The position numbers were made by a program, and so were the translations under genes. From Sulfurimicrobium sp963779055 (GTDB lineage Bacteria; Pseudomonadota; Gammaproteobacteria; Burkholderiales; Sulfuricellaceae), in assembly GCA_963779055.1 (NCBI GenBank), contig CAVZWN010000005.1, forward strand, positions 546,436 through 610,435: a DNA stretch of 64,000 nt. The letters run 5' to 3'. Below are positions 17,401 to 25,245 of this stretch, one piece after another; the first letter of the stretch is position 1; the number at the start of each line of letters is the position of its first letter. A model generated the notes under the pieces. The model did not search any database, was not told the DNA's origin, and was given only the letters and a program-made list of their open reading frames with translations.

Positions 17401-18702
17401 ATTCAGGGTGTTGGCCGCAACCCCCTGCGTGGCCGTCAGCGTCAGGTCTCCGCCGCCATTCAGGCTGCTGTCTTCGTTCAGGCCCGCGGCAAAGATCGAG
17501 CCGGCCCCGCTGGTGATGTGCGAATTGGCGCCGTTTGCCAGCAAGCTGGCATTGTTCCTGGCGGCGACGACGCCCTGGTTGTCTATGTCGCCCTGGGTGG
17601 TGAGTTGCATGTCGCCCTGGCTGTAGAGGGTGCCCATATTGGCGATACCCTCACGGGCCGCGATTTGCACCGCGCTATTGCCCGAAATGGTGCCGGTGTT
17701 TTCCAGGCGGCCATCGGAAGTGACCGTGACTTCTCCCGCGCTGGCGCCGATCTGGCCAGCATTGCGCACCCCCACCCCGGCTTCGGTGCCGACCAGCGTG
17801 ATTTTCCCGGCGTACATGCCGCCCAGGCTGGCCACGTCGACCGCAAAGGAAGGTGCAGCGCCCGTGCCCGCGATGGGCGCCGCGCTGGTATTGGCGGTAT
17901 TGACCTGGTTCGCGCCGCTGGTGATTTTGAGGTCGTTCGCCCAGACGGCGGCATTCACCTGAACCGCGCGGGCAATGATGTCGGTGTAGTCGCTGCGGCT
18001 GGCATCCAGGCCCGCGCCATCGATGCTCACCGTGCCCCGTTCCACGCGGTAGCCGTCGAGGCTGCCGCCATTCATGATGGGCGTGCCGGTCGTCAAGGTG
18101 CTGCGGCTGGCATTGATGAAACCGCAGCCATTGCAACTGATGCCCGCCGGATTGGCGATGACCACCTGTGCACGGTCGCCCGCTACTTCGACATAGCCCT
18201 GCAATTGGCTCGGGTTGCTGGAATTGACCTCGTTCAGGATGACTCTGGCCGTGCCTGCGGCGAGCCAGGGATTGCCCTGCACCCAGCCGCCCAGCTGCGT
18301 CTGGGCGTTAGTGCGGGCATTGTTCAGAATGGCACCCTGCTGGGTCACGTCGAACTGGCTATAGGTATTGCGCGACACGCCTGCTGCACTGGGCGTCTGA
18401 ATATTGACCTGGGACACTCCGTTGGCTGTTTGCAGGATGGTCGGCCGCTGGGATGCCGGGGCGCTGCTATCGGCGACGATATTCGCCTGTGCGACGGAGA
18501 TCAGGAAGACCGGCATGCCCCATGCCAGCAGCGTTGCAAAAGCCAGGGGATTCCAGCGCGCCAGGTTAAGTTGCGAAAAGACTGATCCGCTCGACTGGCC
18601 GCACGAAACGCCTCCTTTTCCATGTGCCGATGCTGTTTCAGCCACCACCATCAACAAGCCACGAACCCGGTTGAAAATCACACGGTAAATGTTTTTATTC
18701 AT
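14494..18702 (-). CDS. Two-partner-secretion exoprotein TpsA (filamentous-haemagglutinin type), N-terminal frame
   Basis: This frame of 1402 codons carries the secretion half of a large surface or secreted protein. It begins with an extended signal peptide (MNKNIYRVIFNRVRG) and a hydrophobic core ending AQA at residue 73. The TPS domain follows (about 74-330), with the motif NPAGISCNGCGFINASRSTLTTG-like around residue 185; the usual NPNG is NPAG here. Long beta-helix repeats follow. A 1-base change near 14615 shifts the frame: the alternative frame reads on as ETHFRDEKKSGLFSSGG, the normal FHA continuation. An intact protein would be about 2,210 aa. The start is in an ATGA overlap with the acyltransferase gene. 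Confidence 0.9.
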   Translation of the reverse strand: MNKNIYRVIFNRVRGLLMVVAETASAHGKGGVSCGQSSGSVFSQLNLARWNPLAFATLLAWGMPVFLISVAQANIVADSSAPASQRPTILQTANGVSQVNIQTPSAAGVSRNTYSQFDVTQQGAILNNARTNAQTQLGGWVQGNPWLAAGTARVILNEVNSSNPSQLQGYVEVAGDRAQVVIANPAGISCNGCGFINASRSTLTTGTPIMNGGSLDGYRVERGTVSIDGAGLDASRSDYTDIIARAVQVNAAVWANDLKITSGANQVNTANTSAAPIAGTGAAPSFAVDVASLGGMYAGKITLVGTEAGVGVRNAGQIGASAGEVTVTSDGRLENTGTISGNSAVQIAAREGIANMGTLYSQGDMQLTTQGDIDNQGVVAARNNASLLANGANSHITSGAGSIFAAGLNEDSSLNGGGDLTLTATQGVAANTLNLAGGNLAISSATVDLSNSQTSAGGNMTVTALQGDLDGRNASLLANGQLALTAQGQIAINSTSLIAAGQNLAVTASGLAGDGQMLSYGNAQLDLSGDYTHTGTLQSDGNATIHVAGNLENQSHLLAGGTMDVQAANIGNASLGEIIGSQTVLSTTGALTNRGVIDGLDTQITAATLNNLGTGRIYGDNLSIAAVTLNNDAENAQSPVIAARNRLDLGIDTLNNHAHALIFSAGDMAIGGALDVNRQATGQAGSINNTSATIESLGNLDIASAQINNLNEHFSTQQEQVSQQPFTEYQLSGSPNRYDSAIAYMNNGATDGLLQAITPAGTNDDFNRYAYTRTITETQVNETDPAQILAGGDMTISANTVLNDKSRIIAGGNLTGAINTLTNTEVAGTHVSTDSGSATHYYRIHEKGQDSQGASTSGYNPAAAVQQISLTPTVYAQNTVSAGTGTQLLAMSLANLAQGNTAPLKVTLQSSLFQQNPDASAGYLIETDPRFASYRTWLSSDYMLQQLNLDPATTQARLGDGFYEQKLVREQIASLTGRRFLDNYANDEAQYQALLNNAVTVAKQWNLIPGVALTPDQVAALTSDIVWLVEKTVTLPNGQTTQALVPQVYVRVQPGDINGAGALLSGETVNLNLKGDLNNAGTIAGRQVVNLAAQNINNLGGRISAADVAVTARQDINNLGGTLQGENSLIASAGRDLNVISSTRTQTGEQGSRTNPSASLRTNISRVAGLYVSAPGATLIASAGNDINLNAAQIGNAGAGGQTLIAAGNNLNLGTVTESSSQNIVWDDKNYRKDASQTETGTLIQTQGDIQLLAGKDLTAKAASVTSQNGSLQAVAGNDIVLTAGKNRYSLDEAHQATGTSSAFSSKTITTRDTLDQTTSQGSTFSGNTVDMNAGRDLTLQGSNAISTQGTTLAAQNNITLAVPRTPNAKPTFVTRKNPVSSAPAASASPSAPSSKAPIKKA

Positions 18703-19274
18703 TTGCTTCGCCGCCTGTTATGAACTGGTTTTTTGAAAACCGGAAATCCGGGATGCCGAGGCGCATGCTCAACGGCATGCAGCCTTTCCCACTGTGCTTT
18801 TTCTTGCGGCATGACAGCCATACCGTGGAAAGTCATGACGCGCAAACCCCTGCTGCTGCCGCGGTGATAAAGGGAACGCATGCTGTGATTTGCAAAGAGA
18901 TGCTGCGACAGCAGCCGCTTCATGACTTTGGTATGTCCGAACGGCGCGACCCAATCGAGTATCCACATGCGGCCCCCGCTATTCCAGTCCACCTCGGGCA
19001 TGCAAACCGGGGGGCTGCTCATGTAACGCCGTTCTGCTTCGATGCTCATATTGGCCCAGGACAAATAAAACACCGGCTTTCCAGCTTCTTCCACCAGCAC
19101 AAACTGCCGCGTTTTGATGGCTGGCAGGAGCAGCGCCTTTAGTGTGTGCAACGGCGCATCGCGATGTGATTCCGATTGCATCCACAACCAGACTGCCGCC
19201 CCGAAAACTTCAGCTTCATTGAATGCGCCATCGAACAGCAACGGCGCTTTAACATTCAATGTGTCGAAATTCAT
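18699..19274 (-). CDS. HlyC-type toxin-activating lysine acyltransferase
   Basis: The 191-residue protein belongs to the HlyC/RtxC family, which transfers fatty acyl groups from acyl-ACP to internal lysines of RTX toxins in the cytoplasm. FGAAVWLWMQSESHRD contains the candidate catalytic His37. GGRMWILDWVAPFG contains Asp107 in the conserved (I/L)DW(V/I)APFG motif. No RTX toxin gene is present: the neighbours are a TpsB pore (9 bases upstream) and the TpsA exoprotein (ATGA overlap downstream). The inference is that the exoprotein is acylated before export. The family call is firm; the target is not shown by sequence. Confidence 0.87.
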   Translation of the reverse strand: MNFDTLNVKAPLLFDGAFNEAEVFGAAVWLWMQSESHRDAPLHTLKALLLPAIKTRQFVLVEEAGKPVFYLSWANMSIEAERRYMSSPPVCMPEVDWNSGGRMWILDWVAPFGHTKVMKRLLSQHLFANHSMRSLYHRGSSRGLRVMTFHGMAVMPQEKAQWERLHAVEHAPRHPGFPVFKKPVHNRRRSK

Positions 19275-19283
19275 CAGGGCTAC

Positions 19284-21062
19284 TCAAAAAGCCAGGTTGA
19301 GGCTAAAGCCTGCGGTCGTGGCCGACGTTTTGAAGCCCTCCGGCTTCATGAATGGCTGGCCGACGAAAATGTCGTAGCCCAGTTTCTTGATCGCGCCACG
19401 AACACCAATCACGCCGCCAGCAAGCCGGGTACCCAGCAGATACCGGCTGGATGGTCCGGCAAGCTCGCCATAGTCGACGCCGAAATAGAATTCCTGTGTG
19501 CCATCACCAACCCCGGCACTCAGATCATTGCGGATCAGCCAGCCCCGTTCAGCCGAGAGGACACTTTCGCCATCGAAACCCCGCACGGTGTATCGGCTCC
19601 CGATGGCGAAACGGTCTTGCGGCACCAGCGGCGTATCGTTCCACTGGGCCCGGAACACGCCGTTATAGCGCAGCCGTTGCTGGCCCATTACAAATGGGTG
19701 GCTGTATTGCGCTTCTGCAGTAAGCAGGCGCGGTCTGGAGGTGCCTTCCCCGAACGGATCTTCCGGCGCAGGAAGGGAATCGAATGCGCCAGTTCCCTTG
19801 CGATAGGCCAGGTTCATATCCAGGGTCGATTTGCCCATAAACTCGCGGTGCGCCACGCCAAGCTCCCACCCCCCCATGCGGCGGCGCTGAACCTGGACTT
19901 CGGTATCGTCGATAAAATTCTTCGAGGCGCGTTTCCACCCTCGCAAGGAAAGCGTGGTTTTACGAACGGCATCGCGATACACCAGGCGAGACAGTTTTAT
20001 TTCGCTGTTCTGATTCTCACCGCTGTAGATGTAGGTCTGATTGATGCCCGCAACCGACTGATAATAGTTATGCTCGCTGGCAGTCAGCCCAAGAAGCCAG
20101 TATCCGTAGGGCAGCGAATAATGGACGGTGTAGCCTTTTGTGCCCTTGCGCGCTGAATCGCCTCCTTCGTCAAGGCTGTGATTCTTGCTGATATAAAACA
20201 GGTCGTTCAGGGTCCACCAATTGTCATACGATAGGGTGACGCCGCCCTGATATTTTCCGGTAGCCTTGTTACCGGCATCATCAGCAAAAATATTAAGCCG
20301 GAATGGAAAATCCTGCTTCCAGCGAATGAGCAGATCGCTCTCCCCAGGCAAGCTGCCTGGTTCAATCTGGATATCGGCTTCCACAGTAGGCACACGTTTG
20401 AAGTTTTCCAGCGCCTGTTCAATATCCCGCAGATTGAGGATGTCTCCAGGGTGAGCAGGTACGGCATTCCATTTGCTCGCCCGCCCTGCAGTTTCATCCT
20501 CAATCCGAATTGAACGTATGCGCCCTGGAATGAGCGTTAAGGTCAATACGCCGCTTTTAAGGTCTTGTGGAGATGCCAGAACGCGCGTGGTTACAAAACC
20601 ACGGGAAACAATCGCATCCTGCACCCGCTTCATGACCAGATTAATTCCACTCGCTCCGAGGCAGCGGCCAATTGCCGGATCATCGGGCAGACTGGCGGCA
20701 TCGAGCGCCCACTGGAATTGCTCAGATGCATCACCAGCCATCGTAAGGTTCTGGATTTTGAAGCATGGAGACTCCCCGTCGGGCAGGCGCTCTTGGCCAG
20801 TCTGAGCTTGAGGCCGCTCCAAACGGACATCCGGCACGGATTCTTGCTGCTGACGCAACAGGCGTTCACGCTCTTGCTGAATGAACCACTCCTGACTGGC
20901 AGCATTGACAGAAGCGTTGGCTTGCGCCCAAGCTCCAGTAAAGAGGATAAGATTCATGCCGAGCGCGAGTATTGTTCGCGTCAGCGCACTTGTGGGCCAG
21001 ATGCACGTTCCAGGTTGACGCAAGCGCTTTGCGCTCCACTGAGCAAATGAAATCAGAAACAT
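19284..21062 (-). CDS. Two-partner-secretion pore TpsB (ShlB/FhaC/HecB family)
   Basis: This outer-membrane Omp85-superfamily transporter exports the TpsA exoprotein. A signal segment (ALTRTILALGMNLILFTGAWAQA) is followed by a linker helix rich in Gln/Glu/Arg, two POTRA domains (CFKIQNLTMAGD; then VLTLTLIPGRIRSI) and a 16-strand barrel. The conserved barrel motif GSRYTVRGFDGESVLSAERG is present, and the chain ends in Phe. ATG 21062 is used; ATG 20957 (MNLILFTGAW) is a shorter alternative that still yields a signal peptide. Neither has a strong ribosome-binding site. It is the first gene of the operon. Confidence 0.93.
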   Translation of the reverse strand: MFLISFAQWSAKRLRQPGTCIWPTSALTRTILALGMNLILFTGAWAQANASVNAASQEWFIQQERERLLRQQQESVPDVRLERPQAQTGQERLPDGESPCFKIQNLTMAGDASEQFQWALDAASLPDDPAIGRCLGASGINLVMKRVQDAIVSRGFVTTRVLASPQDLKSGVLTLTLIPGRIRSIRIEDETAGRASKWNAVPAHPGDILNLRDIEQALENFKRVPTVEADIQIEPGSLPGESDLLIRWKQDFPFRLNIFADDAGNKATGKYQGGVTLSYDNWWTLNDLFYISKNHSLDEGGDSARKGTKGYTVHYSLPYGYWLLGLTASEHNYYQSVAGINQTYIYSGENQNSEIKLSRLVYRDAVRKTTLSLRGWKRASKNFIDDTEVQVQRRRMGGWELGVAHREFMGKSTLDMNLAYRKGTGAFDSLPAPEDPFGEGTSRPRLLTAEAQYSHPFVMGQQRLRYNGVFRAQWNDTPLVPQDRFAIGSRYTVRGFDGESVLSAERGWLIRNDLSAGVGDGTQEFYFGVDYGELAGPSSRYLLGTRLAGGVIGVRGAIKKLGYDIFVGQPFMKPEGFKTSATTAGFSLNLAF

Positions 21063-21091
21063 CCGGACAATAAAAGGATAACAATGTCCGG
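21063..21091 (-). promoter_or_regulatory. Inverted repeat abutting the tpsB start
   Basis: Seven-base arms CCGGACA (21063-21069) and TGTCCGG (21085-21091) flank a 15-base AT-rich centre and directly precede ATG 21062. This could be an operator or an mRNA hairpin occluding the start; no ribosome-binding site is visible there. Confidence 0.35.
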
Positions 21092-21223
21092 CATGCTATC
21101 GATGGCGACGATTTAAGTCAATGGCATTTAATAATGCTTACGACATACCCCTGGCAATTGCATTGTCAAAAAAAACTGAAAAAAACCGGCATAACACGGA
21201 CCGTCCAGGACAGCACTGAACGC

Positions 21224-21270
21224 AAAAAAGGCTGTAAACCTTGTTTTTCTTAGGGTTTACAGCCTTTTTT
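21224..21270 (-). terminator. Strong intrinsic terminator (symmetrical)
   Basis: A 17-bp perfect stem (21224-21240 with 21254-21270) has a GC-rich core and A/T runs at both edges, so it can work in either direction. It lies just downstream of tRNA-Thr on the minus strand and isolates the tRNA from the TPS operon. Confidence 0.88.
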
Positions 21271-21292
21271 GGACATGCTTTGAAACATGAAC

Positions 21293-21368
21293 TGGTGCCG
21301 GATGTCGGAATCGAACTGACGACCTTCGCATTACAAGTGCGCTGCTCTGCCAACTGAGCTAATCCGGC
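21293..21368 (-). tRNA. tRNA-Thr (anticodon TGT)
   Basis: The minus strand folds as a complete 76-base cloverleaf with CCA encoded. The acceptor stem is GCCGGAT/ATCCGGC, the D-arm TAGCTCAGTTGGCAGAGCA, the anticodon loop CTTGTAA between CGCA and TGCG, and the T-loop TTCGATT. TGT reads threonine ACA codons. On the minus strand a promoter TTGCCC (21408-21403), a 17-base spacer and TATAAT (21385-21380) stands just upstream. Confidence 0.95.
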
Positions 21369-21379
21369 AATGGGGGTGC

Positions 21380-21408
21380 ATTATAAGGGACCTTGGCCTG
21401 CCGGGCAA
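21380..21408 (-). promoter_or_regulatory. Promoter of tRNA-Thr
   Basis: On the minus strand TTGCCC at 21408-21403 and a perfect TATAAT at 21385-21380 have a 17-base spacer. The expected start, around 21373, is a few bases before the mature tRNA 5' end. Confidence 0.7.
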
Positions 21409-21428
21409 ACCCCTCATGCTTTTAAAGC

Positions 21429-21845
21429 TTATTTAACCACCTTGAGTGAAGGTTTGCCGCGCTTCGGGGTCGTACTTTCTGGCTGAGGCTCTGAATCGGC
21501 GTTAGTTTGATCGGCCTCTGGTGCTTCGTCTTCACGGCCAAAAAAGAGGCCTTGGCCATTCTCCTTGGCATAAATACCGATAACGGCACTTATCGGTACT
21601 GAAATCTCCCTTGCTGCGCCACCGAAACGCGCCGAGAAGCCTACCCAGTCGTTATCGACAAGCAAGTCTGGGGTGGCGCTCGCACTGATGTTGAGCACGA
21701 TCTCGCCTTCCTTGACGAACTCCATCGGGACACGGCAGTTTTTATCCACTGCAACAGCAAGATAGGGCGTCAGGCCGCTGTCTGAGCACCATTCGTAAAT
21801 GGCCCGGATCAGGTAGGGCTTGGTCGAGATGTTCTGCTCAGCCAT
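21429..21845 (-). CDS. sspB: ClpXP protease specificity-enhancing factor SspB
   Basis: SspB delivers ssrA-tagged proteins to ClpXP. The 138-residue protein has the N-terminal substrate-binding domain (STKPYLIRAIYEWCSDSGLTPYLAV; NDWVGFSARFGGAAREISVPISAVIGIYA). A flexible acidic/proline linker leads to a C-terminal tail ending RGKPSLKVVK, the ClpX-docking peptide. It follows sspA by 3 bases in one operon. Confidence 0.93.
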   Translation of the reverse strand: MAEQNISTKPYLIRAIYEWCSDSGLTPYLAVAVDKNCRVPMEFVKEGEIVLNISASATPDLLVDNDWVGFSARFGGAAREISVPISAVIGIYAKENGQGLFFGREDEAPEADQTNADSEPQPESTTPKRGKPSLKVVK

Positions 21846-21848
21846 GGC

Positions 21849-22448
21849 TTACTTGCGCATCGCCTTTTCAGACGGGGTCATTGCCTCGATGTATGCGGGG
21901 CGGGAGAAAATCCGTTCCGCGTATTTCAGCAATGGAGCCGCCTGCTTGGGCAATTCGATGCCATAGAACTCCAGGCGCCACAGCAAGGGCGCAATGGCCA
22001 CATCAAGCATGGAAAAGTCATCGCCCAGCATGTATTTCTGCTTGGAAAAAATTGGCGCCAGCTGGGTCAGGTTATCGCGAATCGTGGCACGCGCCTTTTC
22101 TGCCGCCTTTGGCGTGCCATTGACGATCGCACCAAGATGAGCAAAAAGTTCCTGCTCAAAGCGGTAAAGGAACAGCCTGGCGCGTGCGCGCATCACCGGG
22201 TCCGCAGGCATCAGCTGCGGGTGTGGAAAGCGCTCGTCAATATATTCGTTGATGATGTTCGATTCATGCAGGATCAGGTCGCGTTCAACCAGAACCGGCA
22301 CCTGGTTATAGGGATTCATGACTGCCAGATCTTCCGGCATGTTTTGCAGGTCAACGTCAATGATCTGGAAATCCATGCCCTTCTCGAACAGCACGATGCG
22401 GCAGCGCTGGCTGAAGGGGCAAGTGGTTCCTGAGTAGAGGGTCATCAT
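21849..22448 (-). CDS. sspA: Stringent starvation protein A (GST-fold)
   Basis: SspA is an RNA-polymerase-associated transcription factor with a glutathione-S-transferase fold. The thioredoxin-like N-half begins TLYSGTTCPFSQRCRIVLFEKGM and includes NQVPVLVERD and HESNIINEYIDERFPHP. The helical C-half contains FSMLDVAIAPLLWRL. The 199-residue length is typical. Two adjacent ATGs (22448, 22445) are possible. It is followed by sspB, and petABC lies upstream, a common betaproteobacterial order. Confidence 0.93.
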   Translation of the reverse strand: MMTLYSGTTCPFSQRCRIVLFEKGMDFQIIDVDLQNMPEDLAVMNPYNQVPVLVERDLILHESNIINEYIDERFPHPQLMPADPVMRARARLFLYRFEQELFAHLGAIVNGTPKAAEKARATIRDNLTQLAPIFSKQKYMLGDDFSMLDVAIAPLLWRLEFYGIELPKQAAPLLKYAERIFSRPAYIEAMTPSEKAMRK

Positions 22449-22566
22449 GAGTTTATGCTACCTCTGGAGATTGGGTTAAATTCAAATTTTGACTTGTATA
22501 AAGTCATGGCGCCGGTAACGCTTTTCAAGCGCTCCGGCGCACAGATTTTCTGCCACTCTGGAATGA

Positions 22567-23286
22567 TCAGTGGATGTCTTTCCAGTATTCCTTTTTCAGG
22601 TAGTAGGCAACAATGAAGAAGATACCAAGGAAAAGAAGCACGAACACGCCAAGGCGCATGCGCGTCTGCTGCGCTGGCTCACCCATGTATACCAGGTAAT
22701 TCACCAGGTCCGACATGGCCGCATCGTATTCCGGCGCGGTCATGGTGCCAGCCTTGGCCAATACCAGGTGCTGGGTTTCATGCTCGCCCTGCTTCTCGAC
22801 GTGCATGCGCTGCTCGCCCTGCATTGCGTACAGCACGTGAGGCATGCCCACCTTGTCGAATACCGTGTTGTTCCACCCGGTAGCACGAGTATCGTCACGG
22901 TAGAAGCCACGCAGATAGGAATAGAGCCAGTCCGCGCCGCGGGAACGGGCAATCACGGTCAGGTCCGGCGGAGTGGCGCCGAAGAACTCTTTGGCGTCCT
23001 TCTTGCTCATCGCCACGTCCATGGTCTGACCCACTTTCTCGGCGGCAAACATCAGGTTTTCCTTGATCTGCTCATCGTTCAGGCCGATATCCTGCAGGCG
23101 GTTGTAACGCATGTAGGAAGCGCTGTGACAGTTGAGACAGTAGTTGACGAAGGTCTTTGCGCCACGCTGTAGAGATGCCTTGTCGTTCAGGTCATAAGGC
23201 GCCTTGTCGAGATGCACGCCACTGCTTGCCATCGCTACCGCGGGTGCAGCCAGCACCAGCAGCAACAGTTTCTTGATCGTATTCAT
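22567..23286 (-). CDS. petC: Ubiquinol-cytochrome c reductase cytochrome c1
   Basis: This is the haem-c subunit of the bc1 complex, passing electrons from the Rieske centre to soluble cytochrome c on the periplasmic side. A signal peptide (residues 1-20) precedes the haem motif CLNCH at 50-54. GMPHVLYAM is a candidate region for the axial Met. A C-terminal anchor (LGVFVLLFLGIFFIVAYYL) ends in KKEYWKDIH. I chose ATG 23286 (MNTIKK), which gives the better signal peptide than the GTG/ATG-like positions further upstream. It is the third gene of petABC. Confidence 0.93.
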   Translation of the reverse strand: MNTIKKLLLLVLAAPAVAMASSGVHLDKAPYDLNDKASLQRGAKTFVNYCLNCHSASYMRYNRLQDIGLNDEQIKENLMFAAEKVGQTMDVAMSKKDAKEFFGATPPDLTVIARSRGADWLYSYLRGFYRDDTRATGWNNTVFDKVGMPHVLYAMQGEQRMHVEKQGEHETQHLVLAKAGTMTAPEYDAAMSDLVNYLVYMGEPAQQTRMRLGVFVLLFLGIFFIVAYYLKKEYWKDIH

Positions 23287-23315
23287 GTTAACGAACCCCA
23301 TTTTATGCGTATCAA

Positions 23316-24551
23316 TTAACCCGTCACCCGTTCTGGAACAGGCTTGGTCTTGTCAATTTTGGTATACCACGGCATCAGGAAGAAAAACGCGAAGTAAATC
23401 ACGCTCAGGATCTGTGCGTAGATGGTATACAGCGGGGTAGACGGCAACACGCCGAGAATGCCCAGACCTACGAAGCTGATGATAAACAGTGCCAGAGCGA
23501 TTTTGTAAATCCCGCCGCGGTAACGGATGGACTTGACATTGCCCCTGTCCAGCCAAGGCAGGAAGAACAGAATCATGACTGCGATACCCATGGCAACCAC
23601 TCCCGGGAACTGTGAACCGAACAGCGGCGGCACGGCGCGCAGGATGGCGTAGAACGGGGTGAAGTACCAGACCGGAGCGATATGTGCAGGGGTCTTGAAC
23701 GGGTCAGCTGGAACAAAGTTGTTGTATTCCAGGAAATAACCGCCCATGTCAGGCGCGAAGAACACGATTGCCGTGAACACCATCAGGAATACCACTACAC
23801 CGACAATATCCTTCACCGAGTAGTAGGGGTGGAAGGGAATGCCATCCAGCGGAATGTGGGTAACGGGATCTTTGTTCTTCTTGATCTCGATGCCGTCCGG
23901 GTTGTTGGAGCCGACTTCGTGCAGCGCGATGATGTGCGCGGCCACCAAGCCCACCAGTACCAGCGGCACGGCGATGACATGGAAGGCGAAGAAACGGTTC
24001 AGAGTGGCATCGCCAATCACGTAGTCACCCCGGATCCATACCGAAATATCTGGGCCGACAAAGGGAATGGCGGTGAACAGATTGATAATCACCTGGGCAC
24101 CCCAGAATGACATCTGACCCCATGGCAACAGGTAGCCCATGAAAGCTTCGGCCATCAATGCCAGGTAAATCAGCATACCGAAGATCCAGATCAGTTCGCG
24201 CGGTTTGCGATAGGAACCGTACATCAGGCCACGCATCATGTGCAGATACACCACGACGAAGAATGCCGAAGCGCCGGTCGAGTGCATGTAGCGGATCAGC
24301 CAGCCCCATGACACGTCGCGCATGATGTATTCCACCGAAGCAAAAGCCAGATTGACATCCGGCTTGTAGTGCATGGTGAGGAAAATACCGGTTACGATCT
24401 GCAGCACCAGCACCAGCATGGCCAGAGAGCCGAAGAAATACCAGAAGTTGAAGTTTTTCGGTGCGTAATACTCGGAAAGGTGCGCTTTCCAGTTGGAAGT
24501 CAGCGGGAAACGCTCATCAATCCAGCCCACCACTTTAGTCAGACTGTTCAT
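23316..24551 (-). CDS. petB: Ubiquinol-cytochrome c reductase cytochrome b
   Basis: This integral membrane subunit carries haems bL and bH and both quinone sites. It has 411 residues and eight predicted membrane helices. Diagnostic stretches are WFFGSLAMLVLVLQIVTGIFL-like in helix A, the haem-ligating RYMHSTGASAFFVVVYLHMMRG and the Qo-site PWGQMSFWGAQVI. FHVIAVPLVLVGLVAAHI carries the second ligand set. It lies 4 bases after petA and 29 bases before petC. Confidence 0.95.
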   Translation of the reverse strand: MNSLTKVVGWIDERFPLTSNWKAHLSEYYAPKNFNFWYFFGSLAMLVLVLQIVTGIFLTMHYKPDVNLAFASVEYIMRDVSWGWLIRYMHSTGASAFFVVVYLHMMRGLMYGSYRKPRELIWIFGMLIYLALMAEAFMGYLLPWGQMSFWGAQVIINLFTAIPFVGPDISVWIRGDYVIGDATLNRFFAFHVIAVPLVLVGLVAAHIIALHEVGSNNPDGIEIKKNKDPVTHIPLDGIPFHPYYSVKDIVGVVVFLMVFTAIVFFAPDMGGYFLEYNNFVPADPFKTPAHIAPVWYFTPFYAILRAVPPLFGSQFPGVVAMGIAVMILFFLPWLDRGNVKSIRYRGGIYKIALALFIISFVGLGILGVLPSTPLYTIYAQILSVIYFAFFFLMPWYTKIDKTKPVPERVTG

Positions 24552-24555
24552 TTAT

Positions 24556-25149
24556 TTAGGCTCCCTTGCTGTCATCGCCGATCAAAAGACGGCTGTCACT
24601 CAAATACTTATGCTTTGGAATCACCAGGTTGGTCGGCGCTGGCGCTCCAGAGAACACACGCGCTGCCATGTCAAAACGGGAACCGTGGCAGGGACAGAAG
24701 AAACCGCCAGCCCAGTCCGGACCCAGATCGGCAGGCGCCATTTCCGGACGGTAGGTCGGTGAACATCCAAGATGGGTACAAATACCGACCGCCACCAGAA
24801 TCTCGGGTTTGATGGAACGCGTGGCGTTCTGGCAATATTCCGGTTGCTGCGGGGCTTCCGCCTTGGGGTCAACCAGCTTGGCGTCGTTCTTGCTGAGTGC
24901 ATCCAGCATCGCCTTGGTGCGGTTGACCACCCACACCGGCTTGCCCTGCCATTCAACGTTCAGCATCATGCCCGGCTCGATCTTGCTGATATCCACCTCT
25001 ACAGGAGCACCAGCAGCCTTGGCACGTTCGCTTGGCAGCATGCTCATGACGAAAGGCACCACAGTGCCCACCGCCGCAACACCACCGACTGCGGTGGTGG
25101 CAGCGATCAGAAACCGCCGTTTACTGCGATCCACTTCTATCTTGCTCAT
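24556..25149 (-). CDS. petA: Ubiquinol-cytochrome c reductase Rieske iron-sulfur subunit
   Basis: The protein is a [2Fe-2S] subunit anchored by one N-terminal helix. DRSKRRFLIAATTAVGG looks like a Tat-type RR signal anchor. The two cluster loops are CTHLGC and CPCHGS (Cys and His ligands all present). I chose ATG 25149 (MSKIEVDRSK); a TTG at 25167 would add six residues. It is the first gene of petABC. Confidence 0.95.
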   Translation of the reverse strand: MSKIEVDRSKRRFLIAATTAVGGVAAVGTVVPFVMSMLPSERAKAAGAPVEVDISKIEPGMMLNVEWQGKPVWVVNRTKAMLDALSKNDAKLVDPKAEAPQQPEYCQNATRSIKPEILVAVGICTHLGCSPTYRPEMAPADLGPDWAGGFFCPCHGSRFDMAARVFSGAPAPTNLVIPKHKYLSDSRLLIGDDSKGA

Positions 25150-25245
25150 ATCCACATCCCTGTTCAACGAGACCTAAAAAAATTTCAAAACCCGGATTGT
25201 ACCGAATTTTCACCGGACATTTCCATCCTTATTTGGGGAAATTAG

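Noticed and set aside
16894..18585. A 563-codon frame antisense to the exoprotein gene, and others such as 13199-13957 and 13266-14147
   Set aside because: They lie opposite a well-supported TPS gene in GC-rich repetitive DNA; their composition (Arg/Gly/Ala-rich, no domains) is that of mirror frames.
10120..21293. The TPS region as an integrated island with att sites at tRNA-Thr
   Set aside because: I looked for a copy of the tRNA 3' end near fau and found none, and there is no integrase. Proximity to the tRNA alone is not enough.
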